Shown: in pieces, positions 13,779 to 21,205 of the stretch
Numbering within the stretch: the first letter of the stretch is position 1
Layout of the letters: each line of letters starts with the position of its first letter
IMG/VR virus record: IMGVR_UViG_3300047359_000305
Coordinates: 1 to 29,443 of that record
Origin: a virus
Strand: one strand, 5' to 3'
Length of the DNA: 29,443 bases
Made by a program: the position numbers and the translations under genes
The notes under the pieces: model-generated
The model's database searches: none
The model's input: only the letters and a program-made list of their open reading frames with translations
Told to the model about the DNA's origin: nothing

Positions 13779-16079
13779 TTAAATTGCACATGCCTCACAT
13801 TCGCCATCTTCATCTATTACACCTGCTTCTAAAGCTGGTAACTCTTCTTCAACAAATCCTTCACTAGGATCTTCCTTATAGTCATAAGTGTTTTGATAGT
13901 AACTTGTCTTCCAACCTAACTTGTAAGTTGTTAGTAAATCTTTAATCATTACACTCATTGGCACTTCATTGTTTTCGTAGTGTGTTGGATTGTAACTCCA
14001 GTTACCACTAATTGCTTGGTCAAAGAACTTTTGCATTACTGCTACTACATTAATATAACCTTCGTTGCTTGGCATATCCCATAACAACGTGTAGTGGTTC
14101 TTTAGAGTTTGATACTGTGGAACAATCTGCTTAAGAGGCCCTTTTTTGCTTTTCTTAACGGACAAGTAACCTCTAGGAGGTTCGATTCCGTTGGTAGCGT
14201 TCGACACAACGGAACTGCTCTCCGAAGGCATTTGTGCGGACAATGTGCTGTGCCTGAGCCCGTGTTCCCTAATCTGTACTCGTAAAGTATCCCAATCATA
14301 ATGTAACTTATTCTCTACTACTGCATCAACATCCTTCTTATAAGTGTCAATAGGAAGAATGCCCTTGCTGTATTTAGTACGGTTGAAGTATTCACAAGCA
14401 CCTCTTTCCTGTGCTAATTTGTTACTTGCTTTTAACAAGTAGTACTGGAACGCTTCTGTTAAATTGTGTACTAGTGTCCATGCTTCTTTGTCTTCGTACT
14501 TAACATGATTCTTAGCAAGATAGTGTGCTAGTCCAATGTAGCCTACCCCTAGTGAACGTCTTGCTTTTGTACTAACTTCTGCCGCTCTAATTGGATAGCG
14601 TTGATAGTCAATAATTTCTTCTAATGCTCTTACTGCTAGGTCACATAAGTCTTCTAGGTCATCTAGTTCTTTTAGTGTACCTACGTTGATAGCACTTAAA
14701 ATACATAAAGCAATTTCGCCTTCTTCATCATCGATATGGTTAAGTGGCTTAGTTGGTAGTGTAATCTCTTGACACAAGTTACTCATGTAAACTTTATCTT
14801 CAAACGAACTATGTGTGTTACAGTGATCAACATTCATAATGTAGATACGTCCTGTTTCTGCACGTTCTTTGATCAACGCACTAAACAATTCCATAGCTGG
14901 GATCTTTTTCTTCTTGATACTTGTAGCACGTTCATACTTTTCATAAAGTTCATTAAACTCATCTGGATCACCAAAGTATGCTTCGTATAAACCAGGCACA
15001 TCATGTGGCGAGAAAAGAGTTATATCGCCGCCGGCTAATAACCTTTCATACATAGTTTTGTTAAGCTGAATTGAATAGTCTAGTTTACGTACACGATTGT
15101 CCTCTGTACCTTTGTTGTTCTTTAGTACAAGGATGTCTTCAATCTCTTGATGCCAAAACGGGAAGTGTGTAGTTGCACTGCCGCCACGTACACCATTCTG
15201 TGTACAACAACGTACAGTTGCTTCGAACTTTTTAAGGAACGGAATTATTCCTGTGTGTGCAACCTCTCCTCCTCTAATCTTTGCGTTAACGCCTCGTATA
15301 CGTCCAGCATTGATACCAATTCCTGCTCTCTGCGCGGTATATCGTCCGATAGACATATCACTAGCAAATATGGAGTCAAGAGTGTCGTCACTGTCAACGA
15401 GAACACAACTAGCAAATTGACGTATTGGAGTACGTACTCCTGCCATAACTGGCGTAGGTATGTTAACTTTAAATAATGATGTTGCATCATAATAACGTTT
15501 CACGTATTGTATACGTGTTTCCTTTGGATAGTTAGCAAACAATGTAGCCGCAATCATCATATACATGAACTGGGGAGTCTCAAATATTTGTCCTGAAGAT
15601 CTATCCTGACACAAGTACTTGTCAACTACTTGACGCATGCCTGCATAGGTAAAGTTCTCATCACGCTTGTGCTTAATGTAAGCATCTAATGATGCAATTT
15701 CTTCTTCTGTATAAGAATCTAAAATGCCTGCGTCATATACTTTACGTTCAATGTTTGCTTTAATAATATCTATAAATGGTAGTGCAAGGAACTCTCCAAA
15801 CACATCTTTGTATAACCCGTAAGTTAATAGTCTTGCCGCCGCATATTGATAATTTGGATTTTCTAATGAAATAAGATCATTTGCACTGCGTACCATAATC
15901 TCTTGAATCTCTGCTGTACTCATTCCATCATAAAATTGTAAGTTAGCATTCATTTCAATTTGGCTACTACTTACTCCAAAAATGCCTTCACATGCATGTT
16001 CCACTACTTTGTGTATCTTGTCAATGTTAATTGGTTCTTTACTACCGTTTCGTTTTACAATGTGAATGCCATTACTCAT
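13779..16079 (-). CDS. nrdA: Ribonucleotide reductase class Ia, large (R1) subunit
   Basis: A 766-aa R1 protein that reduces ribonucleoside diphosphates. It has an N-terminal ATP-cone (IHIVKRNGSKEPINIDKIHK), the redox cysteine in RQFASCVLVDSDDTLDSI, the catalytic N-x-C-x-E in NLCQEITLPTKPL, the second redox cysteine in GEIALCILSAINVG, the phosphate-binding PSESSS segment, the radical-path tyrosine pair in TSYYQNTYDYKED, and the C-terminal CEACAI that is reduced by glutaredoxin. The ATG at 16079 is chosen over 16100 because AGGAG lies 6 nt before it. About 120 bp around the PSESSS segment is richer in GC than the rest (see findings). Confidence 0.97.
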   Translation of the reverse strand: MSNGIHIVKRNGSKEPINIDKIHKVVEHACEGIFGVSSSQIEMNANLQFYDGMSTAEIQEIMVRSANDLISLENPNYQYAAARLLTYGLYKDVFGEFLALPFIDIIKANIERKVYDAGILDSYTEEEIASLDAYIKHKRDENFTYAGMRQVVDKYLCQDRSSGQIFETPQFMYMMIAATLFANYPKETRIQYVKRYYDATSLFKVNIPTPVMAGVRTPIRQFASCVLVDSDDTLDSIFASDMSIGRYTAQRAGIGINAGRIRGVNAKIRGGEVAHTGIIPFLKKFEATVRCCTQNGVRGGSATTHFPFWHQEIEDILVLKNNKGTEDNRVRKLDYSIQLNKTMYERLLAGGDITLFSPHDVPGLYEAYFGDPDEFNELYEKYERATSIKKKKIPAMELFSALIKERAETGRIYIMNVDHCNTHSSFEDKVYMSNLCQEITLPTKPLNHIDDEEGEIALCILSAINVGTLKELDDLEDLCDLAVRALEEIIDYQRYPIRAAEVSTKARRSLGVGYIGLAHYLAKNHVKYEDKEAWTLVHNLTEAFQYYLLKASNKLAQERGACEYFNRTKYSKGILPIDTYKKDVDAVVENKLHYDWDTLRVQIREHGLRHSTLSAQMPSESSSVVSNATNGIEPPRGYLSVKKSKKGPLKQIVPQYQTLKNHYTLLWDMPSNEGYINVVAVMQKFFDQAISGNWSYNPTHYENNEVPMSVMIKDLLTTYKLGWKTSYYQNTYDYKEDPSEGFVEEELPALEAGVIDEDGECEACAI

Positions 16080-16132
16080 TTGCGTCTCCTGTTCTTTCAT
16101 AATTCTTCTAATAATTTATTTTTGTTACGAGG

Positions 16133-16140
16133 TATTTATT
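16133..16140 (-). promoter_or_regulatory. Possible late-type box (AATAAATA) before nrdA
   Basis: AATAAATA on the minus strand, one mismatch from TATAAATA, overlapping the stop codon of the 141-aa gene and 54 bp before the nrdA start. The region is A/T-rich and nrdA would be expected to be early, so this may be chance. Confidence 0.3.
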
Positions 16141-16561
16141 GTTGCTCTTGTAAGTGATAGACTCTTTGCGAGTGAAGTGCATCTGGTAATTCCTCATGAG
16201 AAACGACTTCACCATTGTAGCCAACAACTGTGGATTTATCCACGACTAAAAGGTAATGCGTCTCTGATTGTTTTCTGTTTGTACTGATATGTATCTCGAA
16301 TTCTGACCCAGCAAACCGATCGGTTAACTGTAGTGAATACGCCATACCTAGTACGGTTCCAAAGTCACAATAACAATTCTCTCTCAAAAGCTCCCACGGT
16401 CCTAGCCACGCTTTTTGATCCCACGGATCACACGTAATACTAGTCTTTGGTGCTTGCTTGTAAAAGTCTATTACTTGCTCGAAAGGCTCGTCAGCGGTCT
16501 CTAAAGAGTCCCTGAACTCCTTCCAACTTGCAAGTTGTTCCTCATATTTTTTTGTAAACAT
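16136..16561 (-). CDS. Hypothetical protein downstream of the fibre, 141 aa
   Basis: Visible are WDQKAWLGPWELLRENCYCDFGTVLGMAYSLQLTD (about 47-81), with a C-x-C pair, EFEIHISTN, SETHYLLVVD and a short acidic-Q tail. The order cysteine helix, then histidine strand, then aspartate strand faintly recalls transglutaminase-like proteases, but this is only a guess. The start overlaps the fibre stop by one base, so it is expressed with the fibre and may be a fibre assembly or maturation partner. Family not recognised. Confidence 0.7.
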   Translation of the reverse strand: MFTKKYEEQLASWKEFRDSLETADEPFEQVIDFYKQAPKTSITCDPWDQKAWLGPWELLRENCYCDFGTVLGMAYSLQLTDRFAGSEFEIHISTNRKQSETHYLLVVDKSTVVGYNGEVVSHEELPDALHSQRVYHLQEQQ

Positions 16562-18288
16562 TAAGTCCTTGACGTAATAGTAAAAGTTAAAGTTGGTAGT
16601 ATAACTGTAGACTCGGACGTAGCGTTTTTCATTTCAATATACACTGTTGGTCCTGCTCCTGTTGTACTATTAACTACATTAACAAACTTTCCTCTAAATG
16701 TCAAGTTATTTCCGTCCCCTGATACGGAATTATCGTTACCTATGAACTCAAAATCATCTGTTACACTAATATTGTTGTTTTCTTTGTCAAGAAGAACATT
16801 AAGTGTACCATGACGAGCACCATTTACGTTGTCACTGTTATAGTGATACTGGAGTTCGTATGATTTAGATCTATCAGCTGGTAACCTAAAGGCAGTTGCC
16901 CAATTACCTGCTGTGTTTACTGGGGTAACTGAATGGACTGTAGTATTTGCAAATGTAGCAATGCCTTCAACTTCTGGTAGATATTCAACAGTGTCGCTAT
17001 CCCAGTTATTGCCGCCTGTATCACTTACAGTAACGTAGTCCGCTCCGTAGGATAAATCTTCTGTACGCTGAAAGTAATCATTTAAAGTATGGTTACCTGC
17101 TGTTACAAATTTAATAACGGAAGTAGTTACGTTTGCACTCGTACCTCCATCATTACCTACGTCATAGTATTTGTTGTTAAGTGAAGTATTTCTAAATCCT
17201 TTGTCAACTACAAATGCTTGTGCAAAAATTTCTTTGAATGTGCTGTTTTCAATTAGTGTGTTGTTAGGACCGTATGCTTCACCTTGTCCTAATTTATCAG
17301 CAAGGTCAGTGGCATCAGTATAGTCTACTGCTGGCATGCCGTTACCTAAACGTACACCTATTAATAATGTTTTAAATGTAAAATCTCTAAACGAATTGTC
17401 TTCGATATCATAAGAACTGTTCACTCCATAACAGAAGCCTTCAATGTCACAGTTTTCAAATAAGTTATCTTTTGATCTAATAGAAGCACTAAAACTCTTA
17501 AGGTTAATAGCAATGCTGTTTGCTTGTACACCATCGCCGTCCCAATGTGCTTTAATTTTTAAGTTAGAAAAGCGACCGTATAAACTACTTTGTAAGTCAA
17601 TCGCTGTGTTGTATATGTTAGTTGCGGCATTATGATATTGTAGTGTCATATCACTAATTTCTATATTAGTTGCTTGGTTAGCCGCTGTTAGTGCTGTAGT
17701 TGTATCATAGTTGCCTACTGTACTAGAACCGTTAATTGTAACAAATATTGGATTGTTAGTAGTTTGTTCGATAATTGTTTTGTCTTTGCCTGCACCTTTT
17801 AGTGTAGTGTAAGGCGGTATCTTAAGACTGTTATCAATTTTATACATACCAGGAGCAAGATGTAATACATATCTGTTCTCTGGAGATGATTTAGTGTTTA
17901 AAAAGATGTTATCAATTGCACGTTGTAATGCTGGAGTTTGAATAACACTTGTGTCATGCTCTGCTCCAAAGTTAGCAACGTATACATCATAGTCTAAACG
18001 CTTTTGTAATGAACTAGTAGTAGGTACTTTGGCAGTGGCTCCAGTTTGTATATAAGATACTCCGCTCTTATATTCGTAACTACTTGATATTTCAAAAATA
18101 CTATCAGCGGCTGTAAGTATCTTAGTGTTTCCTACTTGTGGAGCACCTTCACTTACTGATCCGTTTCCTATGTAAAGTTCTTGGGAATCTACTGCCCAAC
18201 CTATTTCACCTGACGCAAGTTGAGGGATATTACTAGTACCTTTTTTACCTCTTCTTACTTGTATTCTTGATATCTGTACAACAGCCAC
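16561..18288 (-). CDS. Tail fibre/spike with Mtd-type N-terminus and pectate-lyase-like beta-helix
   Basis: A 575-aa protein. Residues 1-60 hold IQVRRGKKGTSNIPQLASGE, IGWAVDSQELYIGNG and the NTKILT segment, the same attachment module as the giant fibre. After a linker (DYDVYVANFGAEHD) comes a right-handed beta-helix of the Pectate_lyase_3 kind: YVLHLAPGMYKIDNSLKIPP, TTLKGAGKDKTIIEQ and many NxxIENSTFKEI-like rungs (about 130-400). The last 170 residues form a jelly-roll-like beta domain. It probably binds or cleaves surface glycans; no catalytic site can be named. A late-type box lies at 18315-18322. Confidence 0.88.
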   Translation of the reverse strand: MAVVQISRIQVRRGKKGTSNIPQLASGEIGWAVDSQELYIGNGSVSEGAPQVGNTKILTAADSIFEISSSYEYKSGVSYIQTGATAKVPTTSSLQKRLDYDVYVANFGAEHDTSVIQTPALQRAIDNIFLNTKSSPENRYVLHLAPGMYKIDNSLKIPPYTTLKGAGKDKTIIEQTTNNPIFVTINGSSTVGNYDTTTALTAANQATNIEISDMTLQYHNAATNIYNTAIDLQSSLYGRFSNLKIKAHWDGDGVQANSIAINLKSFSASIRSKDNLFENCDIEGFCYGVNSSYDIEDNSFRDFTFKTLLIGVRLGNGMPAVDYTDATDLADKLGQGEAYGPNNTLIENSTFKEIFAQAFVVDKGFRNTSLNNKYYDVGNDGGTSANVTTSVIKFVTAGNHTLNDYFQRTEDLSYGADYVTVSDTGGNNWDSDTVEYLPEVEGIATFANTTVHSVTPVNTAGNWATAFRLPADRSKSYELQYHYNSDNVNGARHGTLNVLLDKENNNISVTDDFEFIGNDNSVSGDGNNLTFRGKFVNVVNSTTGAGPTVYIEMKNATSESTVILPTLTFTITSRT

Positions 18289-18314
18289 TTGCTATCTCCT
18301 ACGCATTTATTATG

Positions 18315-18322
18315 TATTTATG
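18315..18322 (-). promoter_or_regulatory. Candidate late promoter box (CATAAATA) for the spike gene
   Basis: CATAAATA on the minus strand, one mismatch from TATAAATA, 27 bp before the spike ATG and overlapping the stop codon of the upstream nuclease gene. Confidence 0.55.
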
Positions 18323-19022
18323 CGAACTTCTCGTAATATGTGTAGACTCTATTGTACCATTCGTTACGCCACTCATCATACTCATGTGGCCATACATCAA
18401 ACTGTTGATATGTTTCTCCTCCGAGCTCCATACCGTCATCTCCGCGGCTACACATAAAGATATGTCCTTCACGTATGTTAGTGCCGTAGATTTCGTTGTG
18501 TGCTTCTGCGTATGCTACTAGCTGTAAGAAGTAGTTTTGTACATACTCTAGCTTCTTAGGCTTATTAGTCTGTTTAAAGTCCATAATACACGGATTGCCT
18601 TTGTACTTGCCAACTAAGTCAGTAGTACCAGCATACATCTGTGGAACATATAGTGCAACTTCACTGCCCCATATTTCGTCTACATCAACCATTGCATTGT
18701 CACGTACTTGTGTAGCCATTGCGTGAGCTTTCTTAGCAAATGGATTGCTACCTGGAGTAGGCCATTCGCCAAACTCAATGTAGTCTTCTAAGTACTTGTG
18801 CATACGTGTTCCAACGCCTGCCGCTTCGGTTGTAATTTCTCTTGCTTTAGTTTCGCCAACACGTTTACGCCACGCAATAAGTCCTGACTTATCACTAGTA
18901 GCATCAAGTATAGTAGTAACACTAGCAACAGCGCCTCCGTCAGGCGTCATGTACTTTCTTTTACCGTCTACTTGTTTTCTGTTTATTGGCTGGTAATCAA
19001 ACGTCTTTGTAATTAAGGACAT
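18318..19022 (-). CDS. PD-(D/E)XK exonuclease (RecB/MGME1-like)
   Basis: A 234-aa single-domain nuclease. The catalytic layout is visible: VASVTTILDATSDK near the start, GTRMHKYLED with H75, EVALYVPQMYAGTTDLVG with E121 and D135, IMDFKQTNKPKK with D148-x-K150, and the QLVAYAEAHN helix with its Q-x-x-x-Y pattern. These residues bind metal ions and attack DNA; relatives act as single-strand exonucleases in recombination or DNA end processing. The start lies 26 bp inside the end of the NfuA-like gene, so translation is probably linked. It is transcribed from the strong sigma70 promoter at 19334-19362. Confidence 0.9.
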   Translation of the reverse strand: MSLITKTFDYQPINRKQVDGKRKYMTPDGGAVASVTTILDATSDKSGLIAWRKRVGETKAREITTEAAGVGTRMHKYLEDYIEFGEWPTPGSNPFAKKAHAMATQVRDNAMVDVDEIWGSEVALYVPQMYAGTTDLVGKYKGNPCIMDFKQTNKPKKLEYVQNYFLQLVAYAEAHNEIYGTNIREGHIFMCSRGDDGMELGGETYQQFDVWPHEYDEWRNEWYNRVYTYYEKFA

Positions 19023-19311
19023 TTACGGTTCCCTTGTCATAGTATGGATCGACTTCGCTATCTTCGTCATCAACTGCATCGACCAATTCTACTTCAGGAA
19101 CGTTTGCTTTGATAATTCTTTCAACACCCATTTTGAGTGTCATCTTACTACCTGCGCAACCTGCACATGCTCCACTGAGCTCTAGTAGTAATTCACCGTC
19201 GTCATAACTCTTAAAATTAATGATTCCACCGTGCCTTGCAACAGCAGGTTTAATCTGAGAAGCAATAATTGATTCTATTTGTTCTACGATTTCTTCGTTT
19301 GTTCGAGACAT
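18997..19311 (-). CDS. NfuA/NifU C-terminal-domain-like Fe-S protein
   Basis: A 104-aa protein. Residues 6-80 are a NifU C-terminal-type domain: IIASQIKPAVARHGGIINF, then ELLLELSGACAGCAGSKMTL with the iron-sulfur-binding C49-A-G-C52, then MGVERIIKANVPEVELVDAVD. In bacteria this domain carries 4Fe-4S clusters to target proteins. The remaining acidic tail (DDEDSEVDPYYDKGTVNVL) is not part of the family core. The gene follows a perfect-consensus promoter and overlaps the PD-(D/E)XK nuclease gene; some RecB-type nucleases of this fold carry an Fe-S cluster, though cluster cysteines are not evident in this one. Confidence 0.9.
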   Translation of the reverse strand: MSRTNEEIVEQIESIIASQIKPAVARHGGIINFKSYDDGELLLELSGACAGCAGSKMTLKMGVERIIKANVPEVELVDAVDDEDSEVDPYYDKGTVNVLNYKDV

Positions 19312-19333
19312 AGTTTCTCCTTGTTAAGCATAC

Positions 19334-19362
19334 ATTATATGCTATTTTTACTTAGTTGTCAA
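19334..19362 (-). promoter_or_regulatory. Perfect sigma70 consensus promoter (TTGACA-N17-TATAAT)
   Basis: The minus strand has TTGACA (19362-19357), a 17-nt spacer (19356-19340) and TATAAT (19339-19334), identical to the bacterial housekeeping consensus. It precedes the NfuA-like gene by 23 bp, with an AAGGAG ribosome-binding site between. It indicates strong early transcription by host polymerase. Confidence 0.92.
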
Positions 19363-19366
19363 GAGT

Positions 19367-19693
19367 TTATTGACCTTTAGACATGGCTCGTTTTGCCATT
19401 TGGGCTACTTTCTTGTTTCCCGTGTCTTGTTGCGGTGCAGAAGTATCTGCATCTGTATCAGTTTTGAGTGTTATACCGTCTTGGTTAAAGTTCTTAACCA
19501 TAGACTTTACACGCTCATCACTGTCATAAGCCGCTTTGAACGTTCTGTAGTCGAACTGTTCGCGGTTACTATTGCGCATTAGTTTGTTAAGTGCATCAAA
19601 AGAAAACTCGCTTGCTTGCTTTTTCAAGTTTGCATCAGCGAGTCTGTTTCTAAGAATTAAAACTAATTTGGAAGCATCACTTGCTTCGTTTAC
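19367..19693 (-). CDS. Frame-shifted extension of the 281-aa protein, or separate small gene
   Basis: The frame from 19693 to the stop at 19367 is open for 108 codons and has no ATG or GTG in its first 38. The first usable start inside it is a TTG at 19627 without a Shine-Dalgarno sequence, giving 86 aa. Upstream of that TTG the frame continues without a stop (VNEASDASKLVLILRNRLAD...) back into the last codons of the 281-aa gene. The product is helical and charged: FSFDALNKLMRNSNREQFDY, RTFKAAYDSDERVKSMV, then a polar low-complexity stretch TDTDADTSAPQQD and a basic end. It is most simply read as the C-terminal 108 residues of a -1 frameshift product of 389 aa. Function unknown, probably structural. 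Confidence 0.65.
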   Translation of the reverse strand, partial: VNEASDASKLVLILRNRLADANLKKQASEFSFDALNKLMRNSNREQFDYRTFKAAYDSDERVKSMVKNFNQDGITLKTDTDADTSAPQQDTGNKKVAQMAKRAMSKGQ

Positions 19694-19699
19694 TTTTTT
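19671..19699 (-). promoter_or_regulatory. Candidate programmed -1 frameshift site
   Basis: The minus strand carries the heptamer A AAA AAG (19699-19693) in frame at the end of a nine-A run, with TAA as the very next codon. After 5 nt comes a hairpin with arms GAAGC (19687-19683) and GCTTC (19675-19671) and a 7-nt loop. A AAA AAG is the E. coli dnaX slippery sequence. A slip of -1 leads into the frame open to 19367. Confidence 0.6.
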
Positions 19700-20535
19700 T
19701 TTGAAAGAATAGTACCTAATTTTCTGCTTCTCTCTACGCTTTCACGTTTTGCACGACCTGCTTCTTCTTCGCCACCTACTGCGGCATCAGCGGCGCCCAT
19801 GCCATCGTCATCTGCAGGTAGTTCAGCGTCAATAGCGCCAGCTTCTGCATCTACGGTTGGTTCCATTTCTGCTTCGCCTTCAGGTGCTACTTCGTCGCCC
19901 ATTGGTTGCTCAGGCATTTCTTCGCCTGTCATTAGTCCAACACCTTGAGTTGTTGCTTCACGTGTTGCTTCTAATGCTGTATATAATGCTTCAAGAGCTG
20001 GTTTCACAATATTAACAAAAGCCTCTGACTGCTCTGAACCCATTTCATCACGAATTGAGTCTGCAAGTTCTAACATTGACTCTGTTTGCATTTCTGCTGT
20101 GTCTTCCATCCAACCTGTAATGCGGTTCACCATATCTTTTGCCGCCATTACTAATTCAGCTTGCTCTTCAGCACCTTCACTTACTTTTTTCTTCTTCTTG
20201 TCCTTAATAGCCTTTTTCATAGGTTCTTTTTTGTCGCCGTCTTTGTCCATGTCAAGGAAGTCTGGCTTAGCACCTTCACCTATGTTCTCACGCTCTGCAA
20301 TTTCAGCATTCAATACATCAAGGAAGAGCTTTGATTTTTGATATGCTTCGCGCTGTACTGAGTTAAAACTTTCAGTAGTTTCAACGTTAAATAAATCTGT
20401 ACGTAATTTGTTCTGAGCATTTTGTAACTGCTCTAATGTAAATGTTTCTAATGCAATACGCTTGCCGAATCTTTTGGCAAGACTCTCGTTAAGCGCCTTT
20501 GCTGTTACTGGTTTTGATATCTCTCTGATGTTCAT
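19690..20535 (-). CDS. Putative prohead core/internal structural protein, 281 aa
   Basis: N-terminus MNIREISKPVTAKALNES, with L15-N16-E17|S18 as a possible head-protease site. A helical region follows, then DFLDMDKDGDKKEPMKKA with a run of lysines (KDKKKKK, about 115-121), further helices, and a very acidic C-terminal part (about 200-262, rich in E, D, A, P, G). The end is basic and lysine-rich. Alternating charged helices and an acidic stretch suit a scaffolding/core protein, and similar proteins occur in the structural regions of marine T4-like phages. A ribosome-binding site (CAGGAAGAG) and a late-type box at 20569-20576 precede it. It ends on the slippery sequence described separately. 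Exact role unknown. Confidence 0.7.
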   Translation of the reverse strand: MNIREISKPVTAKALNESLAKRFGKRIALETFTLEQLQNAQNKLRTDLFNVETTESFNSVQREAYQKSKLFLDVLNAEIAERENIGEGAKPDFLDMDKDGDKKEPMKKAIKDKKKKKVSEGAEEQAELVMAAKDMVNRITGWMEDTAEMQTESMLELADSIRDEMGSEQSEAFVNIVKPALEALYTALEATREATTQGVGLMTGEEMPEQPMGDEVAPEGEAEMEPTVDAEAGAIDAELPADDDGMGAADAAVGGEEEAGRAKRESVERSRKLGTILSKKK

Positions 20536-20568
20536 TTTAATTCTCTTCCTGTGAACTGTTGTTATAGT

Positions 20569-20576
20569 TATTTATC
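20569..20576 (-). promoter_or_regulatory. Candidate late promoter box (GATAAATA)
   Basis: GATAAATA on the minus strand, one mismatch from TATAAATA, 34 bp before the ATG at 20535 and a few bases after the stop of the 143-aa gene. It is the same octamer as at 11409-11416. Confidence 0.6.
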
Positions 20577-20580
20577 ATCG

Positions 20581-21012
20581 TTAATAGATATACTGGTCCA
20601 ATCTTTCTTTTGCAGATTGTGTTCTACAGTATGCAATATCGTATCTGCACTGTGCTACATCGTATTTAATCGAGTCTTTTGTTACTTTCATCATGTGTCT
20701 ATGAAACATTGCGTCATTAAAGTTCTTCATAACTTCATAATCTAGTTTCATAATCTCATTTGTATTGCTTTCTGGATCTGTAGCAAGTGTCTTTGCTAGT
20801 GCTACTGCACTTGTTTTACAGAACATTTTATCAATTTCTTTATTGTTTTTAGTATCAAATACTAAAAAGCCAAAATTTGTTTCACGTATAATAATATGTT
20901 TAATACGTATACTCTTGCCTTTGACATAGGGAAACAGGCTCATATCAATATTGCTATTAACCAAAGTTTCTAATTCTTTTACTAATTCAGGACTAAGTGT
21001 TTTAGAGTTCAT
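20581..21012 (-). CDS. Hypothetical protein of the head/structural block, 143 aa
   Basis: The protein has beta strands in the first half (GKSIRIKHIIIRETNFGFLV, FDTKNNKEI) and helices after it (MFCKTSAVALAKTL, then a C-terminal helix with regularly spaced Y, R and C in QCRYDIAYCRTQSAKERL). The pattern resembles conserved but uncharacterised proteins of T4-like cyanophages. The start lies 11 bp inside the end of the 67-aa gene. Function unknown. Confidence 0.7.
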   Translation of the reverse strand: MNSKTLSPELVKELETLVNSNIDMSLFPYVKGKSIRIKHIIIRETNFGFLVFDTKNNKEIDKMFCKTSAVALAKTLATDPESNTNEIMKLDYEVMKNFNDAMFHRHMMKVTKDSIKYDVAQCRYDIAYCRTQSAKERLDQYIY

Positions 21013-21205
21013 TTACCATCACCAGAGTAGATCCATTGCGCTGTACTTTACTTACTAGACTTTTACGTATTAAGTTCTCAATTATGGCTTGTTCTCGTTC
21101 ACTAAATGTTTCGATTGCTTTAATGCCTTCAAGCCGTTCTAATACTTCTGATTCTTCGTTAGTCTGAAAAATCACAAAGTCCTGTAATAGCTCGTTGAGT
21201 TTCAT
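21002..21205 (-). CDS. Small protein with winged-helix-like pattern, 67 aa
   Basis: N-terminus MKLNELLQDF has the same M-[K/R]-x-x-E-hydrophobic lead seen in the neighbouring genes. The middle, FSEREQAIIENLIRKSLVSK, followed by NGSTLVMVNEL, gives a helix-helix-strand order that would fit a small winged helix. No L-x-E cleavage site at the usual place. Its ATG follows the stop of the 145-aa gene directly. Function unknown. Confidence 0.65.
   Translation of the reverse strand: MKLNELLQDFVIFQTNEESEVLERLEGIKAIETFSEREQAIIENLIRKSLVSKVQRNGSTLVMVNEL

Noticed and set aside
14102-14299. Possible intron or inserted element inside nrdA because of its different base composition
   Set aside because: The reading frame and the conserved R1 residues run through the segment without interruption; only composition differs.
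16079-16100. The upstream ATG at 16100 as start of nrdA
   Set aside because: It has no Shine-Dalgarno sequence, while the ATG at 16079 has AGGAG at the right distance and gives the usual family N-terminus.
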